A stretch of 33,902 bases of DNA from DATFEN01 sp035691285 (GCA_035691285.1 DASSJI010000231.1:1-33902), one strand, 5' to 3'. Shown: positions 24,128 to 33,245, counted from the stretch's first letter. Numbers and translations are program-made. The notes: generated by a model not told the origin, from the letters alone.

Positions 24128-27100
24128 GGCTCGCCTTGGGCATCTCGGGGTTGGGGTTCCGCACGGCCGCCAGGTACGTCGTGCGCGGGCGCGTGTTCAG
24201 CTCGGTCAGGAGCCCGTAGCTGCGCGGCGAGGCCTTGAGCCCGGCGACGCGGCTCTGCGCGTCGTTCTGGTCGCCGAACACGATGGCCTCGGCGGGACAG
24301 GCCTGCTGGCAGGCGGTCTGGATCTCTCCGTCCCGGATCTCGCGCCCCTGATTCTTCGCGTCGATGCGCGCCCTGGTGATGCGCTGGACGCAGTAGGTGC
24401 ACTTCTCCATCACGCCGCGGCTCCGGACCGTCACGTCCGGATTCCGCATCATCTTGTACGTGGGGGTGGTCCAGTCCTGGTACAGGTAGAAATTGAAGCG
24501 GCGGACCTTGTAGGGGCAGTTGTTGGAGCAGTAGCGGGTGCCGACGCAGCGGTTGTAGACCATGTCGTTGAGCCCCTCGTCGCTGTGGACAGTCGCGGTG
24601 ACCGGGCAAACGACCTCGCAGGGCGCGTTCTCGCAGTGCATGCACATCACCGGCTGGCTCCACGTCCGGATGGAGGCCGGGTCCTCGGGGCGGCCCTCGA
24701 AGTAGCGGTCGACGCGGATCCAGTGCATCTCGCGGCCGCGCCCCACCTGGTCCTTGCCCACCACGGGGATGTTGTTCTCGGACTGGCACGCCGTGACACA
24801 GGCGTTGCAGCCCACGCAGGCGTTCAGGTCCACGCTCAGGCCCCAGGCGTGCCCCTCGTAGGCATGCGGCGGGTAGAGCGTCAGGTTATTGGGCGGATCC
24901 TCGGCCAGCTCCTGGGCGAAGCGCGGCTCGTGCTCGAACTCCTCGCGCGTTCCGGCACGCACCAGGTGCCGGCCTTCCATGCTCCAGTGGTCCTGGGTGC
25001 AGGAGACCTTCGCGCTGTACGCCGTCTTCTCCACCTGCGCACCCGTGGCCCAGTGGAGGGCGGCGCTGCCCCGGATCGCGTATGCGTTGAACCCGGCGCC
25101 GTTCCCGACGCGGCCCGCGCGCCAGCGGCCGTATCCGAGGTGGACGGTGACGACGCCGTCGGGATGGCCGGGCAGCACCCAGGCCGGCCCGCTCACCTTG
25201 CGGCCGTCGAGCGTGATCTGGACGAGGTCGGTGACCGTGCCCTGCGGCGTCGGCTGGCCGGCGCTCTCGGTGCCGCCGTCCTGGCTGGAGGAGGTCCGGA
25301 CGCCCAGGCTCCTCGCGGTGGCGAGGCTCATGTAGACGGCGTTCTCCCAGGTGAGCTTCGACACCGGCTTCGGCAGCTCCTGGAGCCAGCCATTGTTCGC
25401 GTGGCGCCCGTCGCCCACGGTCGGATCGGGCCGGAACACGACCTCGAGACCGGGCGCCGCGGCGGGGGTCTTCGCCTTCGCCCAATCGCCCAGCTTCACC
25501 GTCATCGGCGTCTCTGGAAGCGCGGTGCCCGCGACGAGCCCGTCGTGCAGCGCCCTGCGCCAGGCTTTCTCGAAGTCCGGGCCGAGGCGGGGCCGCCAGT
25601 GGTCGCGCACGATGTCGCGGCCCCTGCGATCGGGCCGCGAGGTGAGCAGGGCCAGGACCTCGTGCGCCGACTTGCCCGCGTAGAGCGGCTCGATCAAAGG
25701 CTGCACGATCGAGGCCGTCCCGTCGAACGCTCGGGCGTCGCTCCAGGCCTCCAGGGGGTGGGCCTCGGGAAGCTGCCAGTGGCAGCGCTCCGAGGTCTCG
25801 TCGTCGTGGAGCGAGAGGTGCACCCGGAACGGCACCAGCATCATCGCGTCGCCGAACGGGACGTCGGCCGGCGCGGTGTAGACGGGGTTGCCCCCCAGGA
25901 TCAGGAGCGCCTCGACCCTCCGCGCGCTCATTTCGGCGAAGAGCTCGCCCAGGGACGCGGGATCGCCCTCGGCGGCGACGGGCGCCGAGTAGCTGACCGT
26001 CTTGCCCACGACGCCGAGCCGCTCGTTGATGAGGTGGACGAGCGCGTGGGCCTCCGGCGAGAGCGCTTCGCCCGCGAGCACGACGGAGGCGCCGGCGTGG
26101 GCCTGAAGGTCCTTCGCGAGCGGAGCGATCCAGGCGGCGTGGTCGGAGGTTCCGCCCTCGATGGGCAAGCCCAACGCCGCCGCCAGGGCGCGCACGATGC
26201 CCTCCATCTCCGAGGGCTTCACCGGCAGGCGGTGGTCGGCGTTGACTCCGGTCAGGCCCGGCGTCGTCTCGACGGCATAGAGCCGGTTGAGGGGCGCACC
26301 GTCGTCGCTCAGGCGACGACGCTTCGCGAAATCGCGGATGCGTCGGACGCTCGCGGGGCCCGAGGCGAGGAAGTCGGCGTCCAGCGACACGACCACCGCG
26401 GCGGCGTCCAGATGGCACCGGGTCTCCACCGCCTCGCCGAACGCCAGCCTGGCGCCTGCGTAGGCGTTGCCGGCCCCAGGGTCCCACAGGTGCCATCTCG
26501 CCTCGGGCAGCTCCGCCAGCAGGTCCTCGAGCTGCTGCCGGAGCGTGGGCGACGTCACGGTCTCGGTGAGGATGCGGAGCCCCGCGCCCCGTTTCGCGCG
26601 CTGCTTCTCGAGGACGGGCTTGAGGGCCGCCACGAACTCCGCCCACGAGTGGATCTCGCCGAAGGAGCGAACCGTCTGGGCCCGGTCGGGATCGTAGAGG
26701 TCGAGGATCGCCGCCTGGGAGACCGCGTCGCTCCCGCCGAGGCTTGCCGGGTGGTCGGGGTTGCCTTCGATCTTGGTGGGCCGCCCCTCGTGGCTCTCCA
26801 CCAGCACGCCCCTGGCGTAGCCGCGGTCGAGGATCGCCGTGGCGAAGAAGAGCGGCCGGCCGGGCACGATCTGCTCGGGCTGTCTCACATAGGGGACGAT
26901 CAGCTCCTCGGGCTGCTTGGTGCAGGCCGCCAGTCCCGCCAGGGCGGCCGAGGCGCCCATGACGCGCATGAACTCGCGGCGCCCCCGGGGATCCTCGAGC
27001 TCCGACGCGCGCGCAGGAAACTCCCGGTGGAGGAACTCCAGGAACTCGGGGCTCTCCTGGAGCTCGTCGAGGCTCCTCCAGAGCGCGCGGCCTCGCTCCG

Positions 27101-27167
27101 CCTTGGGGCGCACGCCGGCGAACTCGACGCGGGCCTCGAACGGCGCGCGGGGGGGCTCGGCGCTCAT
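24120..27167 (-). CDS. actB: Alternative Complex III subunit ActB (molybdopterin-oxidoreductase-like plus iron-sulfur domain)
   Basis: ActB is the large peripheral subunit that carries iron-sulfur clusters from the quinol site to the haem subunits. The 1015-residue protein begins with about 60 soluble residues, then a Tat-like RREFMRVMGASAALAGLAAC with a lipobox-type Cys82. A molybdopterin-oxidoreductase-like domain follows to about 740; known ActB proteins bind no Mo cofactor. The C-terminal domain has four cluster motifs: CVGCNACVTAC, CMHCENAPCEVVCP, CVGTRYCSNNCP and CTYC with CQQACP. The third lacks one Cys of a 4Fe-4S set, as expected for a 3Fe-4S cluster. The ATG overlaps the actA stop (ATGA). 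Both halves are fused, as in many bacteria with this complex. Confidence 0.96.
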
Positions 27168-27820
27168 CGATGGCAGGTCGAGCAGCTCGTGCGCGGCTTG
27201 ATGCCGTACTCCTTCACGAGCTCCGCTCCCCTCCCGCTCGCGCTCCAGTCCGCGGGCGGCTCCCACGCCACGTTGAAGACCTCGGCCTTCGGCCGCACGT
27301 ACTTCTCGGGCTGGCGGTGGCACTCGAGGCACCATTCCATCTGCAGCGAGGCGTGCTGCCACATCAGCGGCATCCTGTCGACGCGGCCGTGGCACGTGCC
27401 GCAGCCAACGCCCTTGTTCACGTGGGCGCCATGGTTGAAGTAGACGAAGTCGGGCAGGTCGTTCACCTTGACCCACTCGATCGACCGTCCGCTCCTCAGG
27501 CTCGCGCGGACCGGCTCGAGGGTCGGGCTCTGGCTCCAGATCTGGGCGTGGCAGTTCATGCAGGTCTTGGTGGGCGGGATGCCGGCCTGCGCCGATCTCT
27601 CGACGGAGGTGTGGCAGTATCGGCAATCGACGCCCATCCCGCCGACGTGGTGGGCGTGGCTGAAGGGAACCGGCTGCTCCCTGGCGACGCCCACGTTGGT
27701 CACGTACGGGCTGCGGTTCACCTCGAGCAGCAGCCACAGCCCGGCGCCCGCGCCGAACACGGCTCCGAAGATGCTGACCTTCGCAAGCGTGTTCGTGCTG
27801 TGGTGGAAGATCTGGGACAT
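27164..27820 (-). CDS. actA: Alternative Complex III subunit ActA (pentahaem cytochrome c)
   Basis: ActA is the pentahaem cytochrome c subunit of Alternative Complex III. The 218-residue protein has an N-terminal membrane anchor (about 12-34) and exactly five haem-binding sites: CRYCH (66-70), CMNCH (87-91), CGTCH (140-144), CLECH (164-168) and CSTCH (213-217). Extra histidines (FSHAHHVGG, YFNHGAHVNKG, MWQHASLQ) can serve as axial ligands. It is first in the ACIII-caa3 operon. A GGGGA Shine-Dalgarno-like sequence lies just before the ATG. Confidence 0.96.
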   Translation of the reverse strand: MSQIFHHSTNTLAKVSIFGAVFGAGAGLWLLLEVNRSPYVTNVGVAREQPVPFSHAHHVGGMGVDCRYCHTSVERSAQAGIPPTKTCMNCHAQIWSQSPTLEPVRASLRSGRSIEWVKVNDLPDFVYFNHGAHVNKGVGCGTCHGRVDRMPLMWQHASLQMEWCLECHRQPEKYVRPKAEVFNVAWEPPADWSASGRGAELVKEYGIKPRTSCSTCHR

Positions 27821-27858
27821 CTATCCCCGTGCGCAGCCGTCTTGTGGAAAACGGGCGG

Positions 27859-27888
27859 AGGATATGACACGGCCCTGGGTGAAATCAA
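27859..27888 (-). promoter_or_regulatory. Candidate promoter of the ACIII-caa3 operon
   Basis: On the minus strand TTGATT (27888-27883) and TATCCT (27864-27859) are separated by 18 bp, giving predicted transcription near 27852 and a leader of about 32 nt before actA. It lies in the 99-bp gap after the upstream membrane-protein gene. Each hexamer has mismatches, and read-through from the upstream operon cannot be excluded. Confidence 0.45.
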
Positions 27889-27919
27889 GGGCGATGAACG
27901 GATTGAAGGGATTCCGGGC

Positions 27920-28957
27920 TCAGGCCGCGGCCGGCGCCGCGGCCACTTCGCGGTAGCCGGGGTCGCGGCGCAGCCGCCAGATGTAGGCGTCGACGACGAA
28001 GTGGTGGATGTTGATCACGGCGGTGACGAGCAGCATGCTCTCGGCGAGGCCGAACCCGGCGGCGACGAAGGCGAAGGGCCAGGCCCTGAACAGCAGGTAA
28101 GCGAGCGCCACGCACGCCGCATAGAAGGTCAAGGCGTGATAGGCGGCGCCGTGCTGGCCGCCCGCGGCCTGGGCCCGGTCCTTCACGTGCACGATCATCA
28201 CGATCGCGAGGTACTGGAGTCCGTGGAACACCGTGGCCCACCCGAACGCCTCGTAATAGAAGAAGAGGGTCCACCAGGCGGCGTTGCTGACCATGACGAG
28301 GACGCTGATCAGGGGAAGCGCGCGTCCCCTGAACAGGGAGCGCGCCAACAGGGCGGGCGGCAGCGCGAGGGCAGCGCCGCCCAGGAGCCACTCCGCGCCG
28401 GCTCGGAGCGTCGCCCAGGGCTCCGCTCCGAGCCACGCCTTGGACACGAACCACTCCAGGCCGGCGGTCGGACCCTTGACGAAGGCATACAGGAACGGCG
28501 CCAGGCACGCCACCCGGAACAGGACGCGATCGCGGTCTCCGACCGTCACACCGCTCCTGTAGCAGTACAGCAGCGCCAGCCCGTAGGCCTGCGCCGCGTA
28601 ATGGTACGGCGACCAGGTGAGATAGAGGTTCATGACGTGCACGCCCACGACCTCGGCGAAGCGCACCGCCAGGCTCAGGAGCGCGAGCGTCAGGAGCGGC
28701 AGGCCCATCGTGAGGAAGGGGAAATCGGCGAAGGCGTTGGGCTTGGCGTAGAGGCGCACCGTCGAGGCGGAGAAGTGCGTCATGTTGACGAGGAAGAGCA
28801 CCAGCGGGAAGACCGGCGCGATCGCGGCCGTGATCGGGCTCGTCGAGCCTCCGGTCGCCACGACGGCCACGGTGAAGAAGAGGCTGAGACCCCCGCCGAT
28901 CAGCAGCACGTCGACGGTCGGGGAGAGGAAGGTGCGGCCGACGTGCAGCGAGTTCAC
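27920..28957 (-). CDS. Polytopic membrane protein with conserved-looking histidines, unknown function
   Basis: I do not recognise a named family. The 345-residue protein has about eight to nine hydrophobic helices from residue 15 to 320. Histidines sit at helix ends in motifs that look functional: NMTHFSASTVRLY, WSPYHYAAQAYGLALLYCYR, VFHGLQYLAIVMIVHVKD and AVINIHHFVVDAYIWRLRRD. Such a pattern could bind metal or haem, but nothing more specific is visible. The GTG start overlaps the stop of the TPR gene (GTGA), so the two are probably made together. Downstream, after 99 bp, is actA; a link to respiration is possible but rests on position alone. Confidence 0.8.
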   Translation of the reverse strand: MNSLHVGRTFLSPTVDVLLIGGGLSLFFTVAVVATGGSTSPITAAIAPVFPLVLFLVNMTHFSASTVRLYAKPNAFADFPFLTMGLPLLTLALLSLAVRFAEVVGVHVMNLYLTWSPYHYAAQAYGLALLYCYRSGVTVGDRDRVLFRVACLAPFLYAFVKGPTAGLEWFVSKAWLGAEPWATLRAGAEWLLGGAALALPPALLARSLFRGRALPLISVLVMVSNAAWWTLFFYYEAFGWATVFHGLQYLAIVMIVHVKDRAQAAGGQHGAAYHALTFYAACVALAYLLFRAWPFAFVAAGFGLAESMLLVTAVINIHHFVVDAYIWRLRRDPGYREVAAAPAAA

Positions 28958-29655
28958 GGCTTCGCCTCGCGAGAGGCGGCGCGAGCTCGAGCGAGGTTCT
29001 GGACGTACGCCGGCTGGGGATCCAGGCGGACGGCTTCCTCGAAGCGAGCCACGGCCTCCTCGTCGCGCCCGGCCAGGGCCAGGGCGACGCCAAGGCTGTT
29101 CAGGGCGACCGCGTTGCCCGGCAGCGCGCGCACTGCGTCACCCATCGCGCGCAGCGCCTCGTCGTAGCGCTCCAGCTCGAGGAGCGCCTCGCCCAGGCCC
29201 TGCAGCGCCTCGCCGTCGCCCGGGACAAGACGCAGGGCCCGCTCGAAGGAAGCCCGCGCCTCCTCGAAACGCCGGGTCTTGAGGTAGGCCAGCCCGAGCC
29301 GGCGGTGCGTCGCGGGGTCGCGAGGCCAGAGCTCGGTTGCGCGCCGGAACTGGTCGACTTCCCCGGACGCGTCGCCCATGCGCGACAGCATCTCGGCCAG
29401 CTTCTTCGGCGTGTCGTAGTTGCTCACGTCGATGCTGGACACCATCCGGTACTCCCGGGCGGCCCTCTCGACGTCGCCGCGCGCGTAGGCCTCGTCGGCC
29501 AGGGTCAAGGGCGAGTCCCGGAGGGCCGGCGGCCGTCCGTGCGTGCTCCAGGTCCAGGCCATGCCGGCCGCGAAGGCGACCGCGTACGCGACGAGGCCCA
29601 CGCGGAACGCGGCTCGAAGCAGCACCGCGCCAGCCGCGCGCGCACGGGGGCCCAC
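28954..29655 (-). CDS. Membrane-anchored TPR-repeat protein
   Basis: The 233-residue protein has one N-terminal helix (about 11-34) followed by about five tetratricopeptide repeats up to the end, e.g. DEAYARGDVERAAREYRMVS, HRRLGLAYLKTRRFEEARAS and LNSLGVALALAGRDEEAVAR. TPRs bind protein partners; here the domain would probably lie outside the cytoplasm, given the short Arg-containing N-terminus. The GTG start is supported by a TAGGCT -10-like box ending seven bases before it, which would give a leaderless transcript. It is translationally coupled to the following membrane-protein gene, a likely partner. Confidence 0.85.
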   Translation of the reverse strand: MGPRARAAGAVLLRAAFRVGLVAYAVAFAAGMAWTWSTHGRPPALRDSPLTLADEAYARGDVERAAREYRMVSSIDVSNYDTPKKLAEMLSRMGDASGEVDQFRRATELWPRDPATHRRLGLAYLKTRRFEEARASFERALRLVPGDGEALQGLGEALLELERYDEALRAMGDAVRALPGNAVALNSLGVALALAGRDEEAVARFEEAVRLDPQPAYVQNLARARAASREAKP

Positions 29656-29661
29656 AGGGCC

Positions 29662-29667
29662 AGCCTA
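29662..29667 (-). promoter_or_regulatory. Possible internal -10 box before the TPR gene
   Basis: TAGGCT on the minus strand ends seven bases before the TPR GTG, placing a predicted transcript start on that codon. It lies in the 23-bp gap after the glycosyltransferase gene. No -35 box is evident. The match is modest (four of six), but the spacing equals that at other starts in the window. Confidence 0.3.
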
Positions 29668-29678
29668 GCACAGCGTCG

Positions 29679-31169
29679 TCAGGGGCCCTTGGGCTCCCAC
29701 TTCACTCGAGGGACGCAGTGGCGCCAGCGCATGTCCGTCACGCTCGGGCCCATCCCGGACCCCCAGAAGCGCACCGGCCGGTAGTTCTCGCTGATGACGG
29801 CGTAGACCGGATCCTTCAGGTAGTCGCTGGCGTTCGTGTACACCGCCAGGAAGCGGCGCTCGCGGATCAAGCGCAGGAAGCCCTCGGGGTACCGCGCCGG
29901 GTCGGGCTGGTAGGGCGTGCGCTTGTCCTGCCCGCCTGCCCAGTCGTAGAGCCGGTCCCAGTAGGGGTACTGGTCGCCGCGCGTCAGCGTCGAGACGAAG
30001 CTCGCGTTGTACGCGAGGAACGGCCCGTCGACGGCGCGCATGTCGGCGAGGATCTCCTCGGCCTCGGACCGGTCGGTCCGCGTCGGGATCCAGTCCAGGT
30101 AGTCCCAAGGGGGCAGGGCCAGCGCGAAGAGCGCCAGCGCGGGAACGCACAGGCGCAGCCGTGGCCGGGCCAGCAGCGTGTCGGCCGCCAGGGCGGTCCC
30201 GAGGGAGACGAGGAAGATGGCCGGCATCGAGGAGTTGAACTGGCCGCCGATCTTGCACATCGCCAGAAGGCCCATGAGGAACGCGCATCCCGAGGTGCAC
30301 AGGAGGAGCCGCAGCGTTCGCGCCCGCTCGCCGTCCGCGACGCCCAGGGCAATCCCCACGGCCGCGAAGAGCGGGAGCATGGGCCAGGCGAACTCCGCGA
30401 ACACGCGCACCCAGCGCAGGGCGAAGTAGTGGCTGGCCGGCTGTGTGACCACGATCGCGGCGTCGGCGCCGTAGGCGACGAGCAGCATCAGCGCCAGGGG
30501 CACGGAGGTCGAGAGCAGGGCGCCCACGAGGCGCCCGAGCCGGGCCGCGTCACGCTCCACGAGCAGGAAGAGGAGCGCGCCGCCGGCCACCGCCACGCTC
30601 GTCTGCTTGGTGAACACGGCCAGGGCCAGGAGCGCCCCGCCGATCCAGGTGGCGGCGCCGGAGGGCCGGGCGCCGTTCGATGCGAGGGCGGCGACCCCCG
30701 CGACGGCCAGGAGCGTGGCCAGGGAGTCGACCCGCGCCACGTCGTACCAGTAGCCGGTGGCCGGATAGAAGGACAGCGCCGTCGCCGCGAAGAGCAGGAG
30801 GGCCGCCCAGGAGCTGCCCGCGCGGCGCAGCAGCCGGGCGCCGAGGACGAGGGCCAGCAGCACGCTGACGATCGAGACGGACCGAGCCGTGGAGAGGGAG
30901 AAGCCGCCCGCCAGGAACGCCGCGAGGTTGACGACGTAGTGGAGCGGGGGGTACCAGTTCGGCGCGAAATGGGCCGAGGGCGGCGCGTACAGGTTGCCGC
31001 CGTGGAGCAGGGTGTACGCGTAGTCGATGGTGAGGCCCTCGAGGAACTCCACCTCCCAGGGGAAGGTCAGCCGCCCGAAGGCGACGCTGACGAAGACCGC
31101 GAGCCGCACCCCGGCCGCGCCGGCAGCGAGGTAGAGCAGGAGCCTCGGAAGGGACGGCGGCGACGGCAC
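29679..31169 (-). CDS. Membrane glycosyltransferase / mannosyltransferase-like protein (GT-C fold)
   Basis: A 496-residue protein with about ten hydrophobic helices in its first 370 residues and a soluble tail of about 110. The first loop contains FPWEVEFLEGLTIDYAYTLL and NLYAPPSAHFAPNWYPPLHY, with the acidic residues and YPP pattern of GT-C transferases that use polyprenyl-linked sugars. YDVARVDSLATLLAVAGVAA and AVFTKQTSVAVAGGALLFLL are also typical. Acceptor and sugar are unknown. The GTG start overlaps the upp stop (TAGTG), so it is co-translated with upp. Confidence 0.78.
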   Translation of the reverse strand: MPSPPSLPRLLLYLAAGAAGVRLAVFVSVAFGRLTFPWEVEFLEGLTIDYAYTLLHGGNLYAPPSAHFAPNWYPPLHYVVNLAAFLAGGFSLSTARSVSIVSVLLALVLGARLLRRAGSSWAALLLFAATALSFYPATGYWYDVARVDSLATLLAVAGVAALASNGARPSGAATWIGGALLALAVFTKQTSVAVAGGALLFLLVERDAARLGRLVGALLSTSVPLALMLLVAYGADAAIVVTQPASHYFALRWVRVFAEFAWPMLPLFAAVGIALGVADGERARTLRLLLCTSGCAFLMGLLAMCKIGGQFNSSMPAIFLVSLGTALAADTLLARPRLRLCVPALALFALALPPWDYLDWIPTRTDRSEAEEILADMRAVDGPFLAYNASFVSTLTRGDQYPYWDRLYDWAGGQDKRTPYQPDPARYPEGFLRLIRERRFLAVYTNASDYLKDPVYAVISENYRPVRFWGSGMGPSVTDMRWRHCVPRVKWEPKGP

Positions 31170-31789
31170 TAGGTGCCGTAGAGTCGGTCGCCGAAGTCTC
31201 CGAGGCCGGGCAGGATGAACTTGCGCTCGTTCAGCTCGCGGTCGAGGGCGGCGGCCCAGATCATGGTCCCCGGGCACGCGGCCTCGACGTGCGCGACGCC
31301 CTCGGGGGCGGCGACGATGGAGAGCAGGTGCACGGCCTTGGCGCCCATGCCCCGGAGTCCCTCGATCGCCATCACCGCGGACCCGCCCGTGGCCAGCATC
31401 GGGTCGAGCAGGAAGACCTCGGCGGTGGCGAGGTCCTTCGGGATCTTCTCGTAGTAGCGTCGCGCCACGGCCGTGTGCTCGTCGCGCTGAAGGCCGAAGT
31501 AGCCCACCTCGGCCTCCGGAACGACCTCGAGGAAGGGCTCCAGCATCCCGACGCCGGCGCGCAGGATCGGCACGGCCACCACGCGGGTCGCGAGCCGCAT
31601 CACCCGGGTCGTCTCGAGGGGCGTCTCGACCTCGCCCTCGCGCGTGGAGAGGCCCCGGGTGGCTTCGGAGGCCAGGATGAGGGCGACGCGCTTGGCGACG
31701 CGCCGGAACTCCTCGGGCTCCGTGGTGCGGTCCCGCAGGCGCGCGAGCGCCTCGTCGATCACCGCGTGGCGCACGACCGCGAGGGGCAT
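31169..31789 (-). CDS. upp: Uracil phosphoribosyltransferase
   Basis: Upp salvages uracil with PRPP to give UMP. The 206-residue protein has the expected length and motifs: HAVIDEALARLRDRTT near the start, VAVPILRAGVGMLEPFLEV, HTAVARRYYEKIP, the PRPP loop FLLDPMLATGGSAVMAIE, and the uracil-binding tail YGT preceded by FILPGLGDFGDRL. The ATG is three bases downstream of a predicted transcription start (TATTCT -10 box on the minus strand). It heads an operon with a glycosyltransferase, TPR and membrane protein. Confidence 0.97.
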   Translation of the reverse strand: MPLAVVRHAVIDEALARLRDRTTEPEEFRRVAKRVALILASEATRGLSTREGEVETPLETTRVMRLATRVVAVPILRAGVGMLEPFLEVVPEAEVGYFGLQRDEHTAVARRYYEKIPKDLATAEVFLLDPMLATGGSAVMAIEGLRGMGAKAVHLLSIVAAPEGVAHVEAACPGTMIWAAALDRELNERKFILPGLGDFGDRLYGT

Positions 31790-31825
31790 GGCCGGCGGAG
31801 AATAACACGGTATACTCGCGCGGCC
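31790..31825. promoter_or_regulatory. Near-symmetric bidirectional promoter between upp and the DUF507 pair
   Basis: The 36-bp gap holds a minus-strand -10 TATTCT (31804-31799) and a plus-strand -10 TATACT (31811-31816), six bases apart and back to back. Each is followed by exactly nine bases and then ATG. The two halves form an imperfect inverted repeat that includes both start codons (CATGGCCGGCGGAGAATA against the complement of TATACTCGCGCGGCCATG). Predicted leaders are three bases on each side. The closeness means the two polymerases cannot bind at once. Confidence 0.65.
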
Positions 31826-32104
31826 ATGCGGCTCGCGCCCGACGAGATCGAGTTCCTCGCGCGGAAGATCCTGAAGACCCTGGTGGCCGAGGAGCGACTC
31901 GAGGTCGACGACGAGGCCCGGGTCGCACAGGGGATCGCCCGCGTCATCACCGACGAGCTACTCGTCGAGGATCGCCTCAACGACGAGGTGCGCGAGATCC
32001 TCTCCCAGCACACCTCCCAGATGGAGCGCAGCGACATCACGTACTCGGACATGTTCAAGAAGACCAAGCGGGAGCTGGCGAAGAAGAAGGGCATCGTCCT
32101 GTGA
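31826..32104 (+). CDS. DUF507 family protein, first copy
   Basis: A 92-residue cytoplasmic, mostly helical, charged protein of the DUF507 family; no function is established to my knowledge. It reads MRLAPDEIEFLARKILKTL, then VEDRLNDEVREILSQH and ends MFKKTKRELAKKKGIVL, all typical of the family. The ATG sits three bases after a predicted transcription start (TATACT box), so the mRNA is nearly leaderless. A second, diverged copy follows after 13 bp, and the two likely act as partners. Confidence 0.9.
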   Translation: MRLAPDEIEFLARKILKTLVAEERLEVDDEARVAQGIARVITDELLVEDRLNDEVREILSQHTSQMERSDITYSDMFKKTKRELAKKKGIVL

Positions 32105-32117
32105 GGGTCCCGCGGCG

Positions 32118-32402
32118 ATGAAGCTCAGCCGCGAGAAGGTGCTCCAGCTCTCCCACCTGATCCTGCGCTACATAGAGGAGGACGAGGGCGTCGAGTACTT
32201 CGACGAGCCCCAGGAGCTGCGCCAGCAGATCGTCAAGCTCATCGAGGGCGAGATGAAGGCCGACGAGATGATCGACGCCCTCGTGCGGCGCAAGATCGAG
32301 AGCCAGAAGCGCCCGATCCCCGAAGGCTCCGACGAGTGGGACGTGCTGTACCGGAAGTACTACGAGGAAGAGCAGGCTCGGCATCGCAAGGTGATGCCGT
32401 GA
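32118..32402 (+). CDS. DUF507 family protein, second copy
   Basis: This 94-residue protein is the second of two tandem DUF507 genes. It begins MKLSREKVLQLSHLILRYIE and shares with the first copy the pattern of a short N-terminal helix, an acidic turn (EEDEGVEYFDE) and a long helix (LRQQIVKLIEGEMKADEMID), but its tail differs (LYRKYYEEEQARHRKVMP). Thirteen bases separate it from the first copy, and there is no promoter in the gap, so both should be on one mRNA. A hetero-oligomer is plausible. The gene is convergent with the solute-binding gene. Confidence 0.9.
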   Translation: MKLSREKVLQLSHLILRYIEEDEGVEYFDEPQELRQQIVKLIEGEMKADEMIDALVRRKIESQKRPIPEGSDEWDVLYRKYYEEEQARHRKVMP

Positions 32403-32424
32403 GCCTGCGGGCGACGCGGGGGAG

Positions 32425-33210
32425 CTACCGCGCCTCGCGCGCCTTCTTCAGGATCTCGGGCGCGGCGTCCCCGAAGTACTTCACCACGAGGCGGCTCCAG
32501 GTCTGCGTCTTGCGCAGGTTCGCGACGTAGCCGTTCAGGGCCTCGAACAGCTTCGCGTCCTCCTTGCGGACTGCGTAGGCGAGGGAGTCGGCCTCGCCGA
32601 TGAAGGCGCCGATCTGGAGGTCGGGATCCTTCAGGCGTGCGACGAGCGCGGCCTCGACGCCGTCCACCGCGGCGGTGATGCGCCCGCTCTTGAGCGCCGC
32701 GGGAAACGCCCCGAGCTCGATCCCGTCGTCCACGTTGGTCACCCCTGCGGCCGCGAGGTCCTCGGCCATGGAGGTGCCCTTGTAGGTGCCCACCTTCTCG
32801 CCCTTGAGCTCGCCCACCGCCTTGATGACCTTGCCGGGCTTCCGCGTGTAGATCACGTTCCGCGTGGGGAACACCTCTTCCGTGAAGTTGACCTGCTTGC
32901 GGCGCACGTCGGTGGCGGTGAAGCCGCCGGCGATCACGTCGCCCTTGCCCTTGAGCAGGGCGGGGATCAGCGCGTCGTAGCCCTGGACCGGCACGATCTC
33001 CACCTTGAAGCGCTGCAGTTTCGCGAAGCCCTCCAGGATCTCGTGGTCGAAGCCGGGCGGCGTCCCGGGCTTCAGCGAAAGGAACGCCGGCTCCTCCTCG
33101 ATGACGACGGCCAGCACCTTCAGGGTCCCGCGCTGCTGCAGCTCGGCGAGGTCCAGGCCCGCGGCGGGGAGGGCCAGCAGCGCGAGGGTGGCGGAGAGCG
33201 GGAGCCGCAT
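32425..33210 (-). CDS. Family-3 extracellular solute-binding protein (amino-acid ABC transporter type)
   Basis: A 261-residue periplasmic protein of the SBP_bac_3 family, which binds polar amino acids or similar compounds. It has a signal peptide (MRLPLSATLALLALPAAG), then LQQRGTLKVLAVV, PPGFDHEILEGFAKLQRFKV, the core segment GKGDVIAGGFTATDVRRKQV with the ligand-contacting Thr/Arg, and GEKVGTYKGTSMAEDLAAAG. No permease or ATPase gene is visible next to it, so it is an orphan here. A GGAGG Shine-Dalgarno lies nine bases before the ATG. The ligand cannot be named. Confidence 0.9.
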   Translation of the reverse strand: MRLPLSATLALLALPAAGLDLAELQQRGTLKVLAVVIEEEPAFLSLKPGTPPGFDHEILEGFAKLQRFKVEIVPVQGYDALIPALLKGKGDVIAGGFTATDVRRKQVNFTEEVFPTRNVIYTRKPGKVIKAVGELKGEKVGTYKGTSMAEDLAAAGVTNVDDGIELGAFPAALKSGRITAAVDGVEAALVARLKDPDLQIGAFIGEADSLAYAVRKEDAKLFEALNGYVANLRKTQTWSRLVVKYFGDAAPEILKKAREAR

Positions 33211-33245
33211 CGTCGGGAACCTCCGTCGCGCATCTTAGTACGGCC

